Shown one piece after another: positions 52,108 to 63,685 of a DNA stretch of 64,000 nt (position 1 is its first letter; each line of letters opens with the position of its first letter). A program made the translations under genes and the position numbers. The stretch comes from Lepidurus packardi (Eukaryota; Arthropoda; Branchiopoda; Notostraca; Triopsidae). Below the pieces are notes generated by a model. That model saw only the letters and a program-made list of their open reading frames with translations, did no database searches and was not told where the DNA came from. The stretch is from assembly GCA_023053545.1 (NCBI GenBank), contig JAKZAN010000049.1, positions 62,001 to 126,000 of the forward strand. The letters are read 5' to 3'.

Positions 52108-53800
52108 GATGCTGGGAAAATACTGGAAAAAGCTATTTCCAAACGACTGAAAGTATTCCTGGAAACCGCAAACATACTCTCCGACGCTCAGTGGGGCTTT
52201 AGACCCAACCGATCAACTACCGACGCTCAAATCAAACTAAGCAACGCAATCTTGACAAGTTTCAACAAAGGAAAAATTCCCACAGCCCTGTTATTGGACA
52301 TAAAAGGCACTTTTGACAATGTATGCCACACTAAGTTAATTAAAGAACTCTATAAGATCCAAGCCCCACAAAAATTAGTACTTTGGACCAAACGCTTCCT
52401 TAAAAATCGTACGGCATACATTCAATGCAAAACAGAGTCCAGTCCAATTCTCACGGTAACGAAAGGTGTACCACAAAGTTCCCCTCTCTCTCCAACTCTC
52501 ATCTAACAAATCCTTAAGTGTCATCCAAAGGAAGAGAATTCGTACGCAGGCCTTTGCCGATGATCTCCTTATCCACGTGTCAGGTCGCTCCAGTGCGAAC
52601 AATGTCAAGCTGATCTCAAAAAATATCACTGCTTTGGAAAAATGGGGAAAACAACTTCATCTAGAGTTTTCAAGAGAAAAAACAGAACTCATACATTTCT
52701 CAAGAAAACGGACCCCAGAAAGATGCCCTTTGACTTGGGACCAAATCCAAATCATTCCCAAAGAAACGGTTAAATATTTGGGCCTAATTTACGACACTAA
52801 ATTAAATTGGCAACATCACACCAGCTACCTCGCTTCGGAGTGCCATTTTAACCTACAACAAATACGCAAAATGAGCCACATCTCGAAAAGCACATCATGT
52901 ATACAATTAAAAACTCTTTTCTAGTCCACGGTAATATCAAAACTACGATTTGGCTTCCCAGCCTGGAGCAACATTTCTCCAAGCAATCTTAAACCATTGG
53001 GTCAAATATACAGGAAAGGACTCTTAACAATTACAGGAGCATTAAAATCCACCCCCACGACAGCCTTGGAAGTCGAAACTGGCCTCCCCCCGCTAAGTCT
53101 TCTACTAGAAAAATCGCTTCTAAGAAATTTCGCGAGCAAGAACTGGGATAAATGGCCAACCACTTCAGAAGTTCCAAAAAGGAAGAGATACACTACATGT
53201 TACGAACGAGCAAGAAGCAACTTGGAGACAATTTGGCTCAATCCCCCACTAAACGAAAAAGACGCATTCCAAAAAATCGACACACATATCATAGACCAGT
53301 GGACACATCTCTGGATGTTAGCAAAAAACTGCCTTCAAGAACTCGGAGCTGGACCACTACACAAACCTATTATAACGTTGAAGCTACCAAAGCCTGTAAT
53401 ATCAACAATAATCCAACTACGCACAGGCCACTACCCTACCAATTCCTACTTACGAAGAGTCCAGAAAACTGACAACGACTGTTGTTCTTGCCAAGACCAG
53501 ACCCGACAGGACATTACCCACTTACTCTACCACTGCAGACGACTTAACAGACTTAGGGCCACTCTTTTACGACAATTAAGTAGCCACAAACTACATTTTA
53601 ACACAGAGACACTTTTAACCAATCAAAAAATTTTTCCAGATGTTTGCGAGTTTTTCAAGGAAGCTAAGAACATGATTTAGGAGTATTGTAAACTCCCCGG
53701 TTAATCTACCCTCCCTTCACGTATGTTTATAACATTTGCTTAAAAGAGCGATGTAATAAAAGACATTTAATAAAGATAACCAACAATAAGCGGAAGCCTA
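52108..53800 (+). mobile_element. 5'-truncated LINE inserted in the numt
   Basis: It begins inside the RT domain (KILEKAISKRLKVFLE-like, then AQWGFRPNRSTTDAQ) and ends with an AATAAA-containing tail near 53755-53800. It separates the ND6 and ND3 numt segments, at a place where the mitogenome should contain ND4L-ND4-ND5. It is a relative of the LINEs at 38528 and 62324, but a distinct copy. Confidence 0.8.
52123..53680 (+). pseudogene. LINE reverse transcriptase and C-terminal domain (broken)
   Basis: Pieces in three frames. TALLLDIKGTFDNVCHTKLI and TKGVPQSSPLSPTL (52252-52506); RTQAFADDLLIHVSG and EKTELIHFSRKRTPER, VKYLGLIYDTKLNW (52540-52924); then GLPPLSLLLEKSLLRNFASK, IIQLRTGHYPTNSYLRRV and a zinc-binding CCSCQDQTRQDITHLLYHC end (52997-53680). 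A short deletion or frameshift lies before the FADD box and a stop at 52922. Not functional. Confidence 0.82.
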
Positions 53801-53856
53801 CGTTGGTATTGAAATTAAAAAAAAAAGTTAGGGTTAAGTAACCATGTTTTTTTTTT

Positions 53857-53930
53857 ATAATCCCACTACCCCAAATATTATCACTATTACTACTCTAAAA
53901 AATATGGCTGAAATTGAATCTATAATTAAG
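53857..53930 (-). pseudogene. Numt: start of mitochondrial ND3
   Basis: Directly after trnG on the minus strand, hydrophobic sequence ILIMDSISAMFFSVVMVMMF fits the ND3 N-terminus by position and composition. The rest is lost. The homology itself is weak; position in the collinear block is the main argument. Confidence 0.55.
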
Positions 53931-53997
53931 ATGACTTTTTCCGTAAATACGGTCCTCTTGATTGGAAGTCAATTATACAATATACTAAAAAAGTAAT
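53931..53997 (-). pseudogene. Numt: mitochondrial tRNA-Gly(UCC)
   Basis: The anticodon stem-loop TTGACTTCCAATCAA gives UCC. Acceptor arms ATTACTT/AAGTCAT pair with one mismatch. It lies between COX3 and ND3 as in arthropod mitogenomes. Confidence 0.8.
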
Positions 53998-54006
53998 TTT
54001 TAATCA

Positions 54007-54630
54007 TTATTCTCCTCATCAGTAAATTGAAATATAAAGAAATAATCATACGACATCAACAAAATGTCAATATCCAGCAGCAGCTTCAAATCCAAAATGG
54101 TGCTCAGTAGAAAAATGGTGAGCTAAATGTCGTAATAGACAAACTAATAAAAATCTAGTTCCAATTAAAAAAATCAAACCCATGGAACCCAGTAGCTAGA
54201 AAAAATGAAGAGCCGTAAACTCCATCAGCAATAATGAAAGGGGCTTCGATGTATTCAAAGGCTTGAAGTAGAGTAAAGTAAACTCCTAGGAAAACAGTTA
54301 GGGTTAAACCTTGCTTGCATTGGGAGTAGTTATTTTCTATTAACCCATGGTGTGCTCACGTAATTACAATCCCAGAAGCTAATAAAATAGCTGTGTTCAG
54401 TAGTGGAATTTGAAATGGGTTAAATGGTTGAATACCTGCGGGAGGTCAACATGCCCCTAATTCAGCAGCTGGGGCGAGGCTACTATGAAAACATGCTCAA
54501 AAGAATGATGCGAAGAATAATACTTCTGATACAATAAAGAGGATTATTCCTCAGCGAAGGCCTAGGGTAACTAAATATGTATGATGTCCTTGAAAAGTTG
54601 CTTCTCGGGTAATATCTCGTCACCATTGCA
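54007..54630 (-). pseudogene. Numt: mitochondrial COX3 (main part)
   Basis: The minus strand reads WWRDITREATFQGHHTYLV, VSEVLFFASFFWACFHSSLA, PAAELGACWPP, AHHGLMENN and [20 protein letters not shown], ending YWWGE-stop at 54009-54007. About 40 residues between the N-terminal piece at 56280-56335 and this part are missing, replaced by a 1.65 kb insertion. One extra or lost base is needed near 54196. Confidence 0.9.
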
Positions 54631-54633
54631 ATC

Positions 54634-55046
54634 AGTGCCGTATCTCCGCCTAGGCAAACTAGGCAGCTGCCTAGGGGCCCCAGCCTCGAAGGGGGCCCCG
54701 GGCCAGGTGCCGAAGTACGTTGAGGGCACAAGACAAAGAAAAGAAAATGTCAATTTTTCCGTACGAAATATTAATTTATGTAATAGTATGTAAAATAACT
54801 GGAGATCATTTTGGAGACTGTGAAAAAGTTATGTCTTATAGCCTCACCTACCGAGTGATTGGTGGAGTGGTTAAAGGCCCTAACTTTCGTTCTGTAGTTC
54901 ACCAGTTCAAGTCCCGACACCAGGGCCGTCTTATCGCATGGGCCAACTGGGCACGGGCCCAGGGCCCCACGAGGCTAGGGGGCCCATCCCGACCTGTTTA
55001 GGAGCCCATTTTGGACCTTGGCCCAGGGGCCCACGGAGTAATATAT
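54634..55046. mobile_element. Insertion in numt COX3: hAT-like ends and other debris
   Basis: 54634 begins CAGTGCCGTATCTCCGCC followed by GGCCCC-rich sequence, and 54921 begins CAGGGCCGTCTTATCGCATG followed by GGGCCC-rich sequence. Both look like 5' ends of hAT-type elements in the same orientation. No transposase is present between them. Exact limits are unknown. Confidence 0.5.
54855..54922 (+). repeat. tRNA-like (SINE head) sequence with Pol III boxes
   Basis: Box A TGGTGGAGTGG (54860-54870) fits TRGYNNANNGG and box B GTTCAAGTC (54905-54913) fits GWTCRANNC, 34 bp apart as in tRNAs. The rest does not fold into a normal tRNA. A tRNA-derived SINE head is the likely explanation; no tail was defined. 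Confidence 0.5.
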
Positions 55047-55534
55047 TGTCACGTCTAAATCTGACAGGGCATCAAATCCGTCAGGAATTAGAGTAATGTT
55101 CGGGAAAGGTGGATTTATAGAACTGTATTCGGGAAGATTACAGTGGTAAAGTTAAGAGGGACTATTTGTACAGAGAACAGGGGGACTAGGACATAACAAC
55201 ACTACTCAAGACTCTACCCTTCGACTCTCTCTAACAGACTGCCCTCTAGACTAACTAACTCTTCTTGGCACAATTCGCCAAAGCTGGGCATGCAATCCCA
55301 CGTAGCTCCGGTGCTCTATCCGACACCATGTGCGTCAGCAGGATTGCAATTCGGCACATGGGGTCAGGGATCACCGAAGCTCCGTGCTAACTAAGCTGCG
55401 AAGTTTAGCGAAAAGCGACACCATGTAGGTAACCCAGTACATGGGGTCAGGGATCAGCTTAGCTCTGGGCTAAGTTGGCTGCAAAGATTAGCAAAGCGTG
55501 AGAAAAGCAAGCAATGCGAAATATAACCGTGACA
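55047..55534 (-). repeat. Solo LTR related to the LTR at 646-1076
   Basis: On the minus strand it starts TGTCACGGTTATATTTCGCA and ends with CAGATTTAGACGTGACA, as does the LTR at 646. The middle differs and contains two copies of a block with GATCCCTGACCCCATGT. The flanks show a 4-bp duplication ATAT. No internal retroelement sequence is adjacent, so it is a solo LTR. Confidence 0.88.
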
Positions 55535-55549
55535 ATATTTTCATGTAGG

Positions 55550-55690
55550 TTTAAGTGTAATTAGATTAGTTTGAGCTTGGTTAGGTTTAGTTTGGTTAGG
55601 TTATATTATGTTTAATTAGGTTAAGTTAGTTAGGTACTGTGTATTTATTATTTATTAGTCAGTTACTGTGTACCTGACTAATAAATAATG
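55550..55690 (+). repeat. Short degenerate TTAGG-type tract
   Basis: GGTTAGGTTTAGTTTGGTTAGG and related words over about 100 bp, then an inverted pair GTACTGTGTATTTATTATTT / TAATAAATAATG around 55640-55690. No MITE ends were found around it. Confidence 0.6.
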
Positions 55691-55954
55691 TATGCTTTCT
55701 CGAACCCTTTTCCATAAAGGAAACATCAACAGGCTGAAAGCCTACGACGTGATCAAATTTAAAAAAAAAGAAGTTAGTCAGATTTTTGTAAGCCAGCGTA
55801 GGTTCTTTTCTCCGCTTTTCATAATTCGCGCTTCAATGAAGGTGGCAACACATTCTGATATCCCTCTGCAAACCACAGCTCTAGCATCTTACACAAGGAT
55901 ACGCGTGTTTTGACTTGTCTACAGTAAGTTCAAAAGAAGAGATTAAGAGAAAAT

Positions 55955-56279
55955 CGGTCGTTGGTAACATACCTAGAAGATTTAAGGAAAGCCGGTACCT
56001 TCGATCATTATGAGTCGAAAGCTATGGGAAGAAGTGATGAACAGAATTACGCATACGATATGAAGAGGAAACGTAAGCGAAAAGTCCGGTTTGACGAAGT
56101 AAAGGAAAAAGGGGTCGAACTCTCCGAGACCGGCAGGGACAGATTTAGAGTCACCGTCTTCAACGTCATTATTGACAGGTTGATTGCAGAACTACAGATA
56201 CGTGGTTCTGCTTACGAGAATTTAAGTCAAAAGTTTGACTTTCTCACGAAGCTTCGTAATTTGGAATCTCAAGACAAGA
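55955..56279 (+). pseudogene. hAT (ZMYM1-like) transposase C-terminal fragment
   Basis: In frame 55961-56279: VTYLEDLRKAGTFDHYESKA, KRKRKVRFDE, and RDRFRVTVFNVIIDRLIAEL, then SAYENLSQKFDFLTKLRNL. These correspond to the region after the DUF4371 block in zinc finger MYM-type 1-like hAT proteins. The fragment is cut at the junction with numt COX3 near 56279. It comes from a different part of the family protein than the fragment at 8902-9724. Confidence 0.65.
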
Positions 56280-56335
56280 CCCAGTATGGGCCATGGACTT
56301 TGATCTACTAAGTGAAAAGGTTGATTTGATTTCAT
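56280..56335 (-). pseudogene. Numt: COX3 N-terminus
   Basis: Minus strand ATG at 56335 reads MKSNQPFHLVDQSPWPML, the canonical COX3 start, and then stops matching. It lies 5 bp after the ATP6 stop, as in mitogenomes. Confidence 0.9.
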
Positions 56336-56340
56336 TATCA

Positions 56341-57012
56341 TTATTGAGTTTCACTAGAATATAGTGTACTTAAGACGGCAAATACATAAGCTTGAATTAC
56401 AGCTACTGCTGATTCGAAAGTTAGGAGTAATACTTGAGTTGGAATTAATAGGGTTACGATTAAACTTGAATTATCAGGTCCTTGATTTCCTAAAAGGGGT
56501 AATAATAAATGTCCTGCAATTATGTTTGCAGCCAGACGTACTGCTAATGTGCCAGGCCGGATTAAATTTCTAATTGTTTCAATGCATACTATAAAAGGTA
56601 TGAGGATAGAAGGAGTACCTTGTGGTACTAAATGAGCAAATACATGTTGTGTGTGGTTTATTCATCCATAGCATATAAATCTAATTCAAAGGGGAAATGA
56701 TATAGCTAATGTTATAGAAAGGTGGCTTGTACTTGTAAAAATAGACGGAAATAACCCCAAGAAGTTATTAAACACAATAAAAATAAATAAACTAATAAAT
56801 ATTAGGGTTCTTCCCATCGAGTGAAAGTTTAATAGAGTTTTAAATTCAATGTAGAGGGAGTGTATTATTTGTGACCATACAAAGTGAGTTCGTCTGGGGA
56901 TAAATCAGAAGATATATGGTAAGAAGATAAATATTAAAAATGAACTTAATCAATTTAGGGGTAAGCCTAAAGAAGTAGAAGGGTCAAACACGGAAAATAG
57001 ATTAGTTATCAT
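56341..57012 (-). pseudogene. Numt: mitochondrial ATP6, full length
   Basis: 223 residues under the mitochondrial code, ATG 57012 to TAA 56341, with no internal stop. Typical motifs: [33 protein letters not shown] and [19 protein letters not shown]. It overlaps ATP8 by the usual few bases (ATGATAA). TGA = Trp means it cannot be read in the nucleus. The intact frame indicates a fairly young transfer. Confidence 0.93.
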
Positions 57013-57164
57013 TTTCAATTAAATGGGTTTATTAATTTTTGATTAATTATCTGTGGGTTAGGGAGACAGTTAAAATGGAAATAAATAAAGTTAATTGTAA
57101 TTCAGTAAATTAGAATAAATAAGATAAACAAACCTAGTCAATTTAAAGGGGCTATTTGTGGAAT
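57006..57164 (-). pseudogene. Numt: mitochondrial ATP8
   Basis: 52 residues starting (ATT) PQMAPLNWLGLFILFILIYW and ending FNWKW. Full length, with the classic overlap with ATP6. Confidence 0.88.
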
Positions 57165-57231
57165 TAGACATCGTCTTGAAAAGACTACTTAAGCTTGACA
57201 AGCTTACGTTTTTTATTTAAACTAGATTTCT
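57165..57231 (-). pseudogene. Numt: mitochondrial tRNA-Asp(GUC)
   Basis: The anticodon arm GTAAGCTTGTCAAGCTTA gives GUC. It lies between trnK and ATP8. The acceptor stem is imperfect. Confidence 0.75.
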
Positions 57232-57232
57232 T

Positions 57233-57301
57233 CATAAGAAACAATCGTGATTTGTTATTTTTGAGTTTAAGAGACTCATGCTTCCTTTCAGCCATCTTAT
57301 G
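57233..57301 (-). pseudogene. Numt: mitochondrial tRNA-Lys(CUU)
   Basis: The acceptor stem CATAAGA/TCTTATG is perfect. The anticodon loop CTCTTAA gives CUU. It follows COX2 as in the ancestral order. Confidence 0.85.
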
Positions 57302-57982
57302 TTAATTAGAAGAGATTCACTGAAGAAAACTTTTTGTGTTAATACTTTCAATTACAATAGGTATGAAGCTATGATTAGCTCCACAAATTTCTGAGCACTG
57401 ACCAAAAAATATACCAGGTCGATTAATAAATAGACTGAGTTGATTTAGCCGCCCTGGAATGGCATCTACCTTCACCCCTGAGGAGGGAATGGTTCAAGAG
57501 TGTAAAACATCGGCTGCACTTACTAATAGACGAATTTGAGTGTTAAAGGGTACCACTAGCCGATTATCGACATCTAATAAACGGAAGTCATCTAATAATA
57601 AATCTTGTGTAGGGGTTATATAAGAGTCGAATTCAATATTAGTGAAATCTGAGTATTCATATCTTCAGTATCATTGGTGACCCACAGCCTTAATAGTTAA
57701 AGAAGGCTCATTTACTTCATCAAGTAGATATAAAAGTCGTAAAGAAGGGAGGGCAATAGAAATTAAAATTAAAGCCGGGAATACCGTTCAGATGATTTCA
57801 ATTAATTGGCCGTCTAATAGATACCGATTAGTAAAAGAGTTAAATATTAGTCTTCTTATAAAATAACCCACTAAAATAGTGATAAGAATTAACACTAACA
57901 TTGCGTGGTCATGAAAAAAAATTAATTGTTCTATTAAGGGTGAAGCACCGTCTTGAAATCCCAACTCAAGTCATGTTGCCAT
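57302..57982 (-). pseudogene. Numt: mitochondrial COX2, full length
   Basis: 226 residues from ATG 57982 to TAA 57302 under the mitochondrial code, with no stop. [34 protein letters not shown] and [18 protein letters not shown] are diagnostic, and the CuA ligands (C..E.C....H..M) are present. It cannot be translated in the nucleus. Confidence 0.94.
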
Positions 57983-57987
57983 TAGGT

Positions 57988-58049
57988 TCTGAAAGAGAAG
58001 ATTTCATTCTCATATATGGAGCTTAAATCCATTGCACTTATCTGCCATT

Positions 58050-58054
<5 letters not shown>
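57988..58054 (-). pseudogene. Numt: mitochondrial tRNA-Leu(UAA)
   Basis: It starts TCTAAAATGGCAGATAAGTG, with the anticodon in GGATTTAAGC. It lies between COX1 and COX2, the pancrustacean marker position, and overlaps the COX1 stop codon. Confidence 0.88.
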
Positions 58055-59591
<1,537 letters not shown>

Positions 59592-59593
<2 letters not shown>

Positions 59594-59656
59594 TATAGTG
59601 GCTGATAAAAGTATTAGACTGTAAATCTAATTATGAGACTAATGTACTCCTATATT
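59592..59656 (+). pseudogene. Numt: mitochondrial tRNA-Tyr(GUA)
   Basis: The acceptor stem AATATAG/CTATATT is perfect. The anticodon arm ATTAGACTGTAAATCTAAT gives GUA. It is on the strand opposite COX1, as in the ancestral W-C-Y cluster. Confidence 0.88.
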
Positions 59657-59659
59657 AGT

Positions 59660-59720
59660 GATTTTATAGTTTTAAAAAAAATTGAGAGTGCAAATCTTAG
59701 GATGCAATGTGGCTAAAATC
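59660..59720 (+). pseudogene. Numt: mitochondrial tRNA-Cys(GCA)
   Basis: The acceptor stem GATTTTA/TAAAATC is perfect; the anticodon arm GAGAGTGCAAATCTT gives GCA. Confidence 0.86.
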
Positions 59721-59721
59721 T

Positions 59722-59782
59722 AAGAAATTTTCTTAATTTAAGCTTTGAAGGCTTATGGTTTACTTAAATTAAGATTTTTTTA
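59722..59782 (-). pseudogene. Numt: mitochondrial tRNA-Trp(UCA)
   Basis: The anticodon arm AAGCCTTCAAAGCTT gives UCA. It is opposite to trnC and trnY and next to the ND2 end, as expected. Confidence 0.78.
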
Positions 59783-59858
59783 TTTATAATAAATAAAATC
59801 AATTGCATGAGAGTAGGCCTAAAATAGAAAAGAAGGATAAAAAAATAGTGAGTTTTGT
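59783..59858 (-). pseudogene. Numt: C-terminal end of ND2
   Basis: The minus strand reads TKLTIFLSFFSILGLLSCNW then FYLL-stop, a plausible ND2 tail by position. This is the right end of the numt; beyond about 59858 the sequence is nuclear. Confidence 0.6.
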
Positions 59859-59907
59859 TGCGTACGACAAACTCACTTTACGCGCTCTGCAGAAATTCTA
59901 AGCGAAT

Positions 59908-60872
59908 TTGGAGCAAAACTTGACTTCGCGACCTTCGAGATCAGGGGAAGAGATGGCAAGTGAAGACACGGCACCTGAAATCACCTCCGTCAGCTCTCAA
60001 GACGCCAACAATAGCAACCTCGCTTGGCGCATGCGCCAATTGCCCAGCACGAAAGAACTTTCCAAAAGCCTTCATCCTCCCGAAGACTTCGAAGAAGAAG
60101 AAGTGTTCGATTCAAGTTCACGTTCACGTTCCATCGAATCAGACTCCTCGAGCCAACCCAAACTTTCCCAACTTCGGTCCAAGGGACGATTCACGCTCTC
60201 TATAAGCCCCGCCCCTTCACGTCGAAGTACTCGCGCATCACGTCAGCGATCAGGGGAAGAGATGGCAAGTGAAGACACGGCACCTGAAGTCACGTCTGTC
60301 AGCTCTCAAGATGCTAATAGTACAAACCTCATTCCGCGCATGCGCCAAATGGGCGGCAGACAAGCAATTTCCAAAAGTTCTCATCCTCCCGAAGTCGAAA
60401 AAGTCGATGTTGTCGTCGAATCGGACTTGTCCAGCGAACCGAAATCTTCCCAAAGTCAGTCCAACAAACGATTCACGCTCTCTAAAACCCCCGTCCCCGC
60501 CCCTGCGCGCCGAAGCACTCGCGCATCGGTTCTGCGCTCGAATGAAGCGTCACCGGTCTTGTTGTCGAATCGAAAGATTCGCGAAACCAAGACGATCACC
60601 GAGAGTCCTACAACTTCGGAATCGGGTGGCAGAATCCCGAGGTTTGGAAATCTAATTTATTTTGCATTTTTTTTTTTTGTAAATTAAAAGGATGATTTAG
60701 GATTTGGAGAGTTCATTTGTATGCAATTTGTATGTAATTTTTGTACAATAGGTGACGTGCTGCTCGGCTTTCTACCAGTGTGCCTTCATCACCCGCTCCC
60801 AGCTCGGAAGAAATCATTCCCGAAAGTCCTGTGAGGAAATCTACGCGAAATGTGTCGAGAAGAGGAAGAAAA
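59908..60872 (+). CDS. Ser/Arg-rich protein with 103-residue internal repeat (two exons)
   Basis: Exon 1 is 59908 to about 60642 (CCGAG|GTTTGG) and exon 2 is about 60777-60872 (TCTACCAG|TGTGCC), joined in phase 2; about 275 residues. The family is unknown. A segment SGEEMASEDTAPE.TSVSSQD occurs twice, 309 bp (103 residues) apart, each followed by a charged region and a basic RRSTRAS motif. Exon 2 adds EEIIPESPVRKSTRNVSRRG. Low complexity and many SP/TP and RxST sites suggest a disordered nuclear, possibly chromatin or cell-cycle protein, but this is a guess. The ORF starts just right of the numt end, so an upstream exon may be lost. Confidence 0.4.
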
Positions 60873-61121
60873 TGAATTTTTCAGAATTTTTTTTTTCGCA
60901 TTTTTATATGGAAATTTCAGTTTAAAGTGAAGTTTTCCAAGGTTTTAGTTTCTTGCGGGTCGTAGCTTGTTAGACTTGTAGGAAGGTGCCAGATACAGAT
61001 TGTTCCCACGTCACTACCAATGGCCAATAATCGAGGACTAAATCAATGAAACAGAAAAAATTAGTAAAATAAATAAATAAAATTATTTAATAAAAAAAAA
61101 TTCTGAAAAGGATGTAAGTTT
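60873..61121. other. 3' flank of the repeat-protein gene
   Basis: AT-rich with AATAAA words near 61069-61080. No other feature was recognised. Confidence 0.4.
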
Positions 61122-61457
61122 CAACAGGTTGTCCAGTTTCAAAATACAGATAGAAATGACAGAAATTGTGTCCTTTTGTTGCAAAACGTTATCGAAAAGA
61201 GAATGACGAAAGGGTGTCATTCGGGTTGCAAATTGGATTGCAAATGCATTAGGTTAGGTCAGATAAGCTTAAAGTTAGGTTAGCTTAAGTTAGTTAACGG
61301 TTCTCATCAACTTTCGTAAAGAATCGGTAAAACTTGTACTTTCACTTCATTGGCTGAAAAAACGAAAATTCGTTGTTCGAAATTGACACATTACTGTCAA
61401 TTTTGATAGTAACATGATACTTTACACCCCTTTGTCACTAAATCCGGAGAACGTGGT
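61122..61457. mobile_element. MITE of the CAACACGTTCTCC family with TTAGG-type repeats
   Basis: Starts CAACAGGTTGTCCAGTTTC (similar to the complement of the right end at 45514). Ends CACTAAATCCGGAGAACGTGGT, similar to the complement of the 45096 end, so it is inverted relative to that copy. It shares the TTGATGAGAACCG-type and GTGTCATTCG blocks. The interior TTAGG tract is short. The flanks (GTAAGTTT / GTAAGTGT) are at best an imperfect duplication. Confidence 0.75.
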
Positions 61458-61495
61458 AAGTGTAGGTTTTGGTGATTAAATAAGAATGCTCTAGT

Positions 61496-61973
61496 TTACT
61501 TGTTGGGACACGCCCCCATTGCTGTGGTAGTACTGTTGTACTTGTTCTTTTTGAAGCCTTTGCTTAAAGTGGGCGGGGCTTCTGATGCGGGAATGACGCA
61601 ACGCTGGACAGGTTTGAGATCTTTATGCCACTTAATCAAGAAACCGTCCTGACCCGCTGTTAGCAATTGATACGCTTTCGGGTTAATTTGCATGAATCTT
61701 ATTTGACTGACGACTTCGCTGTGGGTTTGAGGCGAAGGGAGGGCGTGGCTTACGAGAAAGTCTTCTTGGTTCAGATTCCATACATAGACATCGCCTACAC
61801 GAACGTGTAGCAAAACATTTATATTATGATTACTATATAGGTAAGTTTTATGAATCCTTTTGAATTTCTTTGCACATTGTAACTTTTCATTGCAACTTTT
61901 ACCGTAATAAGTAGCTCCTGCTGAGACTTCCTTGGAGTCTCGGAGTGTGTGTGGACGTGGCAAAGTCGCTCCA
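61496..61973 (-). CDS. 3' exons of a WD40-repeat gene (dynein intermediate chain/WDR34-like, tentative)
   Basis: Exon 61973-61903, intron 61902-61795 (GTAAAA..GTGTAG), exon 61794-61496 with stop. Splicing yields SAGATYYGDVYVWNLNQEDF, a WD-repeat strand of the AGG.Y.GEV.VWDL type, followed by THSEVVSQIRFMQ and YQLLTAGQDGFLIKWHKDL, a second WD blade with the GxDGxxxxW pattern. The tail is basic and unstructured. The pattern resembles dynein intermediate-chain proteins such as WDR34, but only about 120 residues are visible; upstream exons are not found before the LINE, so this may be a gene fragment. Confidence 0.5.
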
Positions 61974-62323
61974 CTGAAAATAGTCCTTACCTAAGTGATC
62001 GGTGTAAGAAATCTCAAATTTCAGCACCAATCTATAGTACCAAGTCTTTACATTGTAAATTGTGATCTTGAAAGGCGGATATCCAGTATCAAATTAGTTA
62101 ATTTAAAATGTGAAAAACTACAAATCTCCCTGGCCAAAACTACTTTTCTTTCAAATTGACGGGCCTCAGGCCCACCCGTCTCCCACATCACCCGTTAAAA
62201 AGTGTTAAAAAGTGTTATTTACCTGTTGTACGTTAAGTGCGTTAAAGTTTTTACTGTTCTACCTTCATCTGTCCCTATCCAACCAAAGCTATACCCGATC
62301 AGCTTCAGTGACGTCATCACAGT

Positions 62324-63685
62324 ATGGAAACGTCTGATCCACAACCTCCAACCGGTTCAACCTGCACTATAAACCAACCTGACAACATCGACCAAGAAAA
62401 TGGCCAAAACATGGATACACATAATCCAAAGGTGATAACATGCGGAGGCTGCAATGAACCATTTGAGAAAGACCACGCGAGAGCCAAAACCTGCCCATCC
62501 TGCAGAAATGAAGCCGCAACCAAAAGAACCAGAACACACTCACCAGGAGGAACCGTTAGGGTTACACGAACTGGCTCATCTTCAGTTGAGAAAGCAAATG
62601 AGGATAAGTTCGAATACGTAGCAAACACCATCCAAAACATCCAAGAAAACCAAATGTTATTAATCCAAGAAGTGGCCAAGCTCACGGATACCATCCAGAC
62701 ACAAAGCACATGGATCCAGAATCTCGAAAAGGAGCTCAGTTCACTACAACACCAAAGAGAAAACACAATTTCCGATGAAGCTTCATGGACACAAGTCGTC
62801 AAACGTGCCCGAAAACCCCCAAGAATACCCGAAGTTGACGTCCCTACCCCCGCTAATGTAGGAGCCACCAACAGCAATGTTAACAAAGCTATCCCAAGGC
62901 CCCATCAAGAGTACGGATATGTACTGGTAATTCAACAGCAAGACGTCTCAAAACGGAACCTTACAGTGGCAAGGAGAGACCTGTTAACTCTTGTCGAACA
63001 AGATATAAAAGAGAAAAACCCCAGAGCTCCAACCCCTATCCTAGCCAACAAATCACCAGCTGGCAATCTGTTTCTAACCTTTAAAAATGCAAATGAAATG
63101 ATGGAAACTGGAAATCTTTTAAAAGAAACTACACTTTCCCAACTCGGATCCGTAAAGACTGTCGCGAGACAACGTTACCGGAAGATAGTTATTCACCAAC
63201 TTCCTCGCGACCTCGACCTGAACACTATTTGTACCCATATGTCAGAGAAAAACTCAGCTCTCGGCGTACATTTTGTAGCAGACCAAGCTAAATGGCTGAA
63301 CCCGAGCAGCACGAAAAAGTTTGGATCAATCTGGTACTTCTGCTCAACAACGGAGGAAAAAAGCAAACTTCTCAACGTAGCAGCGCTCCTCGCCTTTAAC
63401 AGGGTTGTACAGATCGAAGACGTGAGACATTCACCTCTAATCCAATGTTTTAATTGCCTCGCTTTTGGACACATTGCCTCAGCTTGCAAACGCCTAATCC
63501 CCACCTGCGCAAAATGCGCATCAGCAGAGCACTCAACGAACACCTGCCACGTCAAAGAACTGAAATGTGCGAACTGCCGCGGCAAACACGAAGCCTTTGA
63601 CCGTTCATGCCCAGCTAGAATTGCTGCTCTCGAAAAACTGACAAATAACCCGACGGCAACACCAACGACATCGTCACAAACATGA
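62324..63685 (+). CDS. LINE ORF1 (RNA-binding, CCHC knuckles)
   Basis: 453 codons, intact. An N-terminal treble-clef-like CGGC...CPSC pair (about residues 38-58), a coiled coil around 85-150, and an RRM-like region with KIVIHQLPRDLDLNTICTHM and WLNPSSTKKFGSIWYFCST. Then come three CCHC knuckles (CFNCLAFGHIASAC, CAKCASAEHSTN.C, CANCRGKHEAFDRSC). These package element RNA and act as chaperone in related non-LTR elements. The ORF ends in ATGA, overlapping the ORF2 start. Its middle matches the truncated ORF1 of the LINE at 45056. Confidence 0.85.
   Translation: METSDPQPPTGSTCTINQPDNIDQENGQNMDTHNPKVITCGGCNEPFEKDHARAKTCPSCRNEAATKRTRTHSPGGTVRVTRTGSSSVEKANEDKFEYVANTIQNIQENQMLLIQEVAKLTDTIQTQSTWIQNLEKELSSLQHQRENTISDEASWTQVVKRARKPPRIPEVDVPTPANVGATNSNVNKAIPRPHQEYGYVLVIQQQDVSKRNLTVARRDLLTLVEQDIKEKNPRAPTPILANKSPAGNLFLTFKNANEMMETGNLLKETTLSQLGSVKTVARQRYRKIVIHQLPRDLDLNTICTHMSEKNSALGVHFVADQAKWLNPSSTKKFGSIWYFCSTTEEKSKLLNVAALLAFNRVVQIEDVRHSPLIQCFNCLAFGHIASACKRLIPTCAKCASAEHSTNTCHVKELKCANCRGKHEAFDRSCPARIAALEKLTNNPTATPTTSSQT

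Noticed and set aside
57302..57982. COX2 (and ATP6) as functional nuclear-transferred genes
   Set aside because: They need the mitochondrial code (TGA = Trp), lack targeting sequences and sit in mitochondrial order beside tRNAs and a broken COX1.
62317..62886. 189-residue hydrophobic minus-strand ORF
   Set aside because: It is the exact antisense of LINE ORF1, which has recognisable zinc knuckles on the plus strand.
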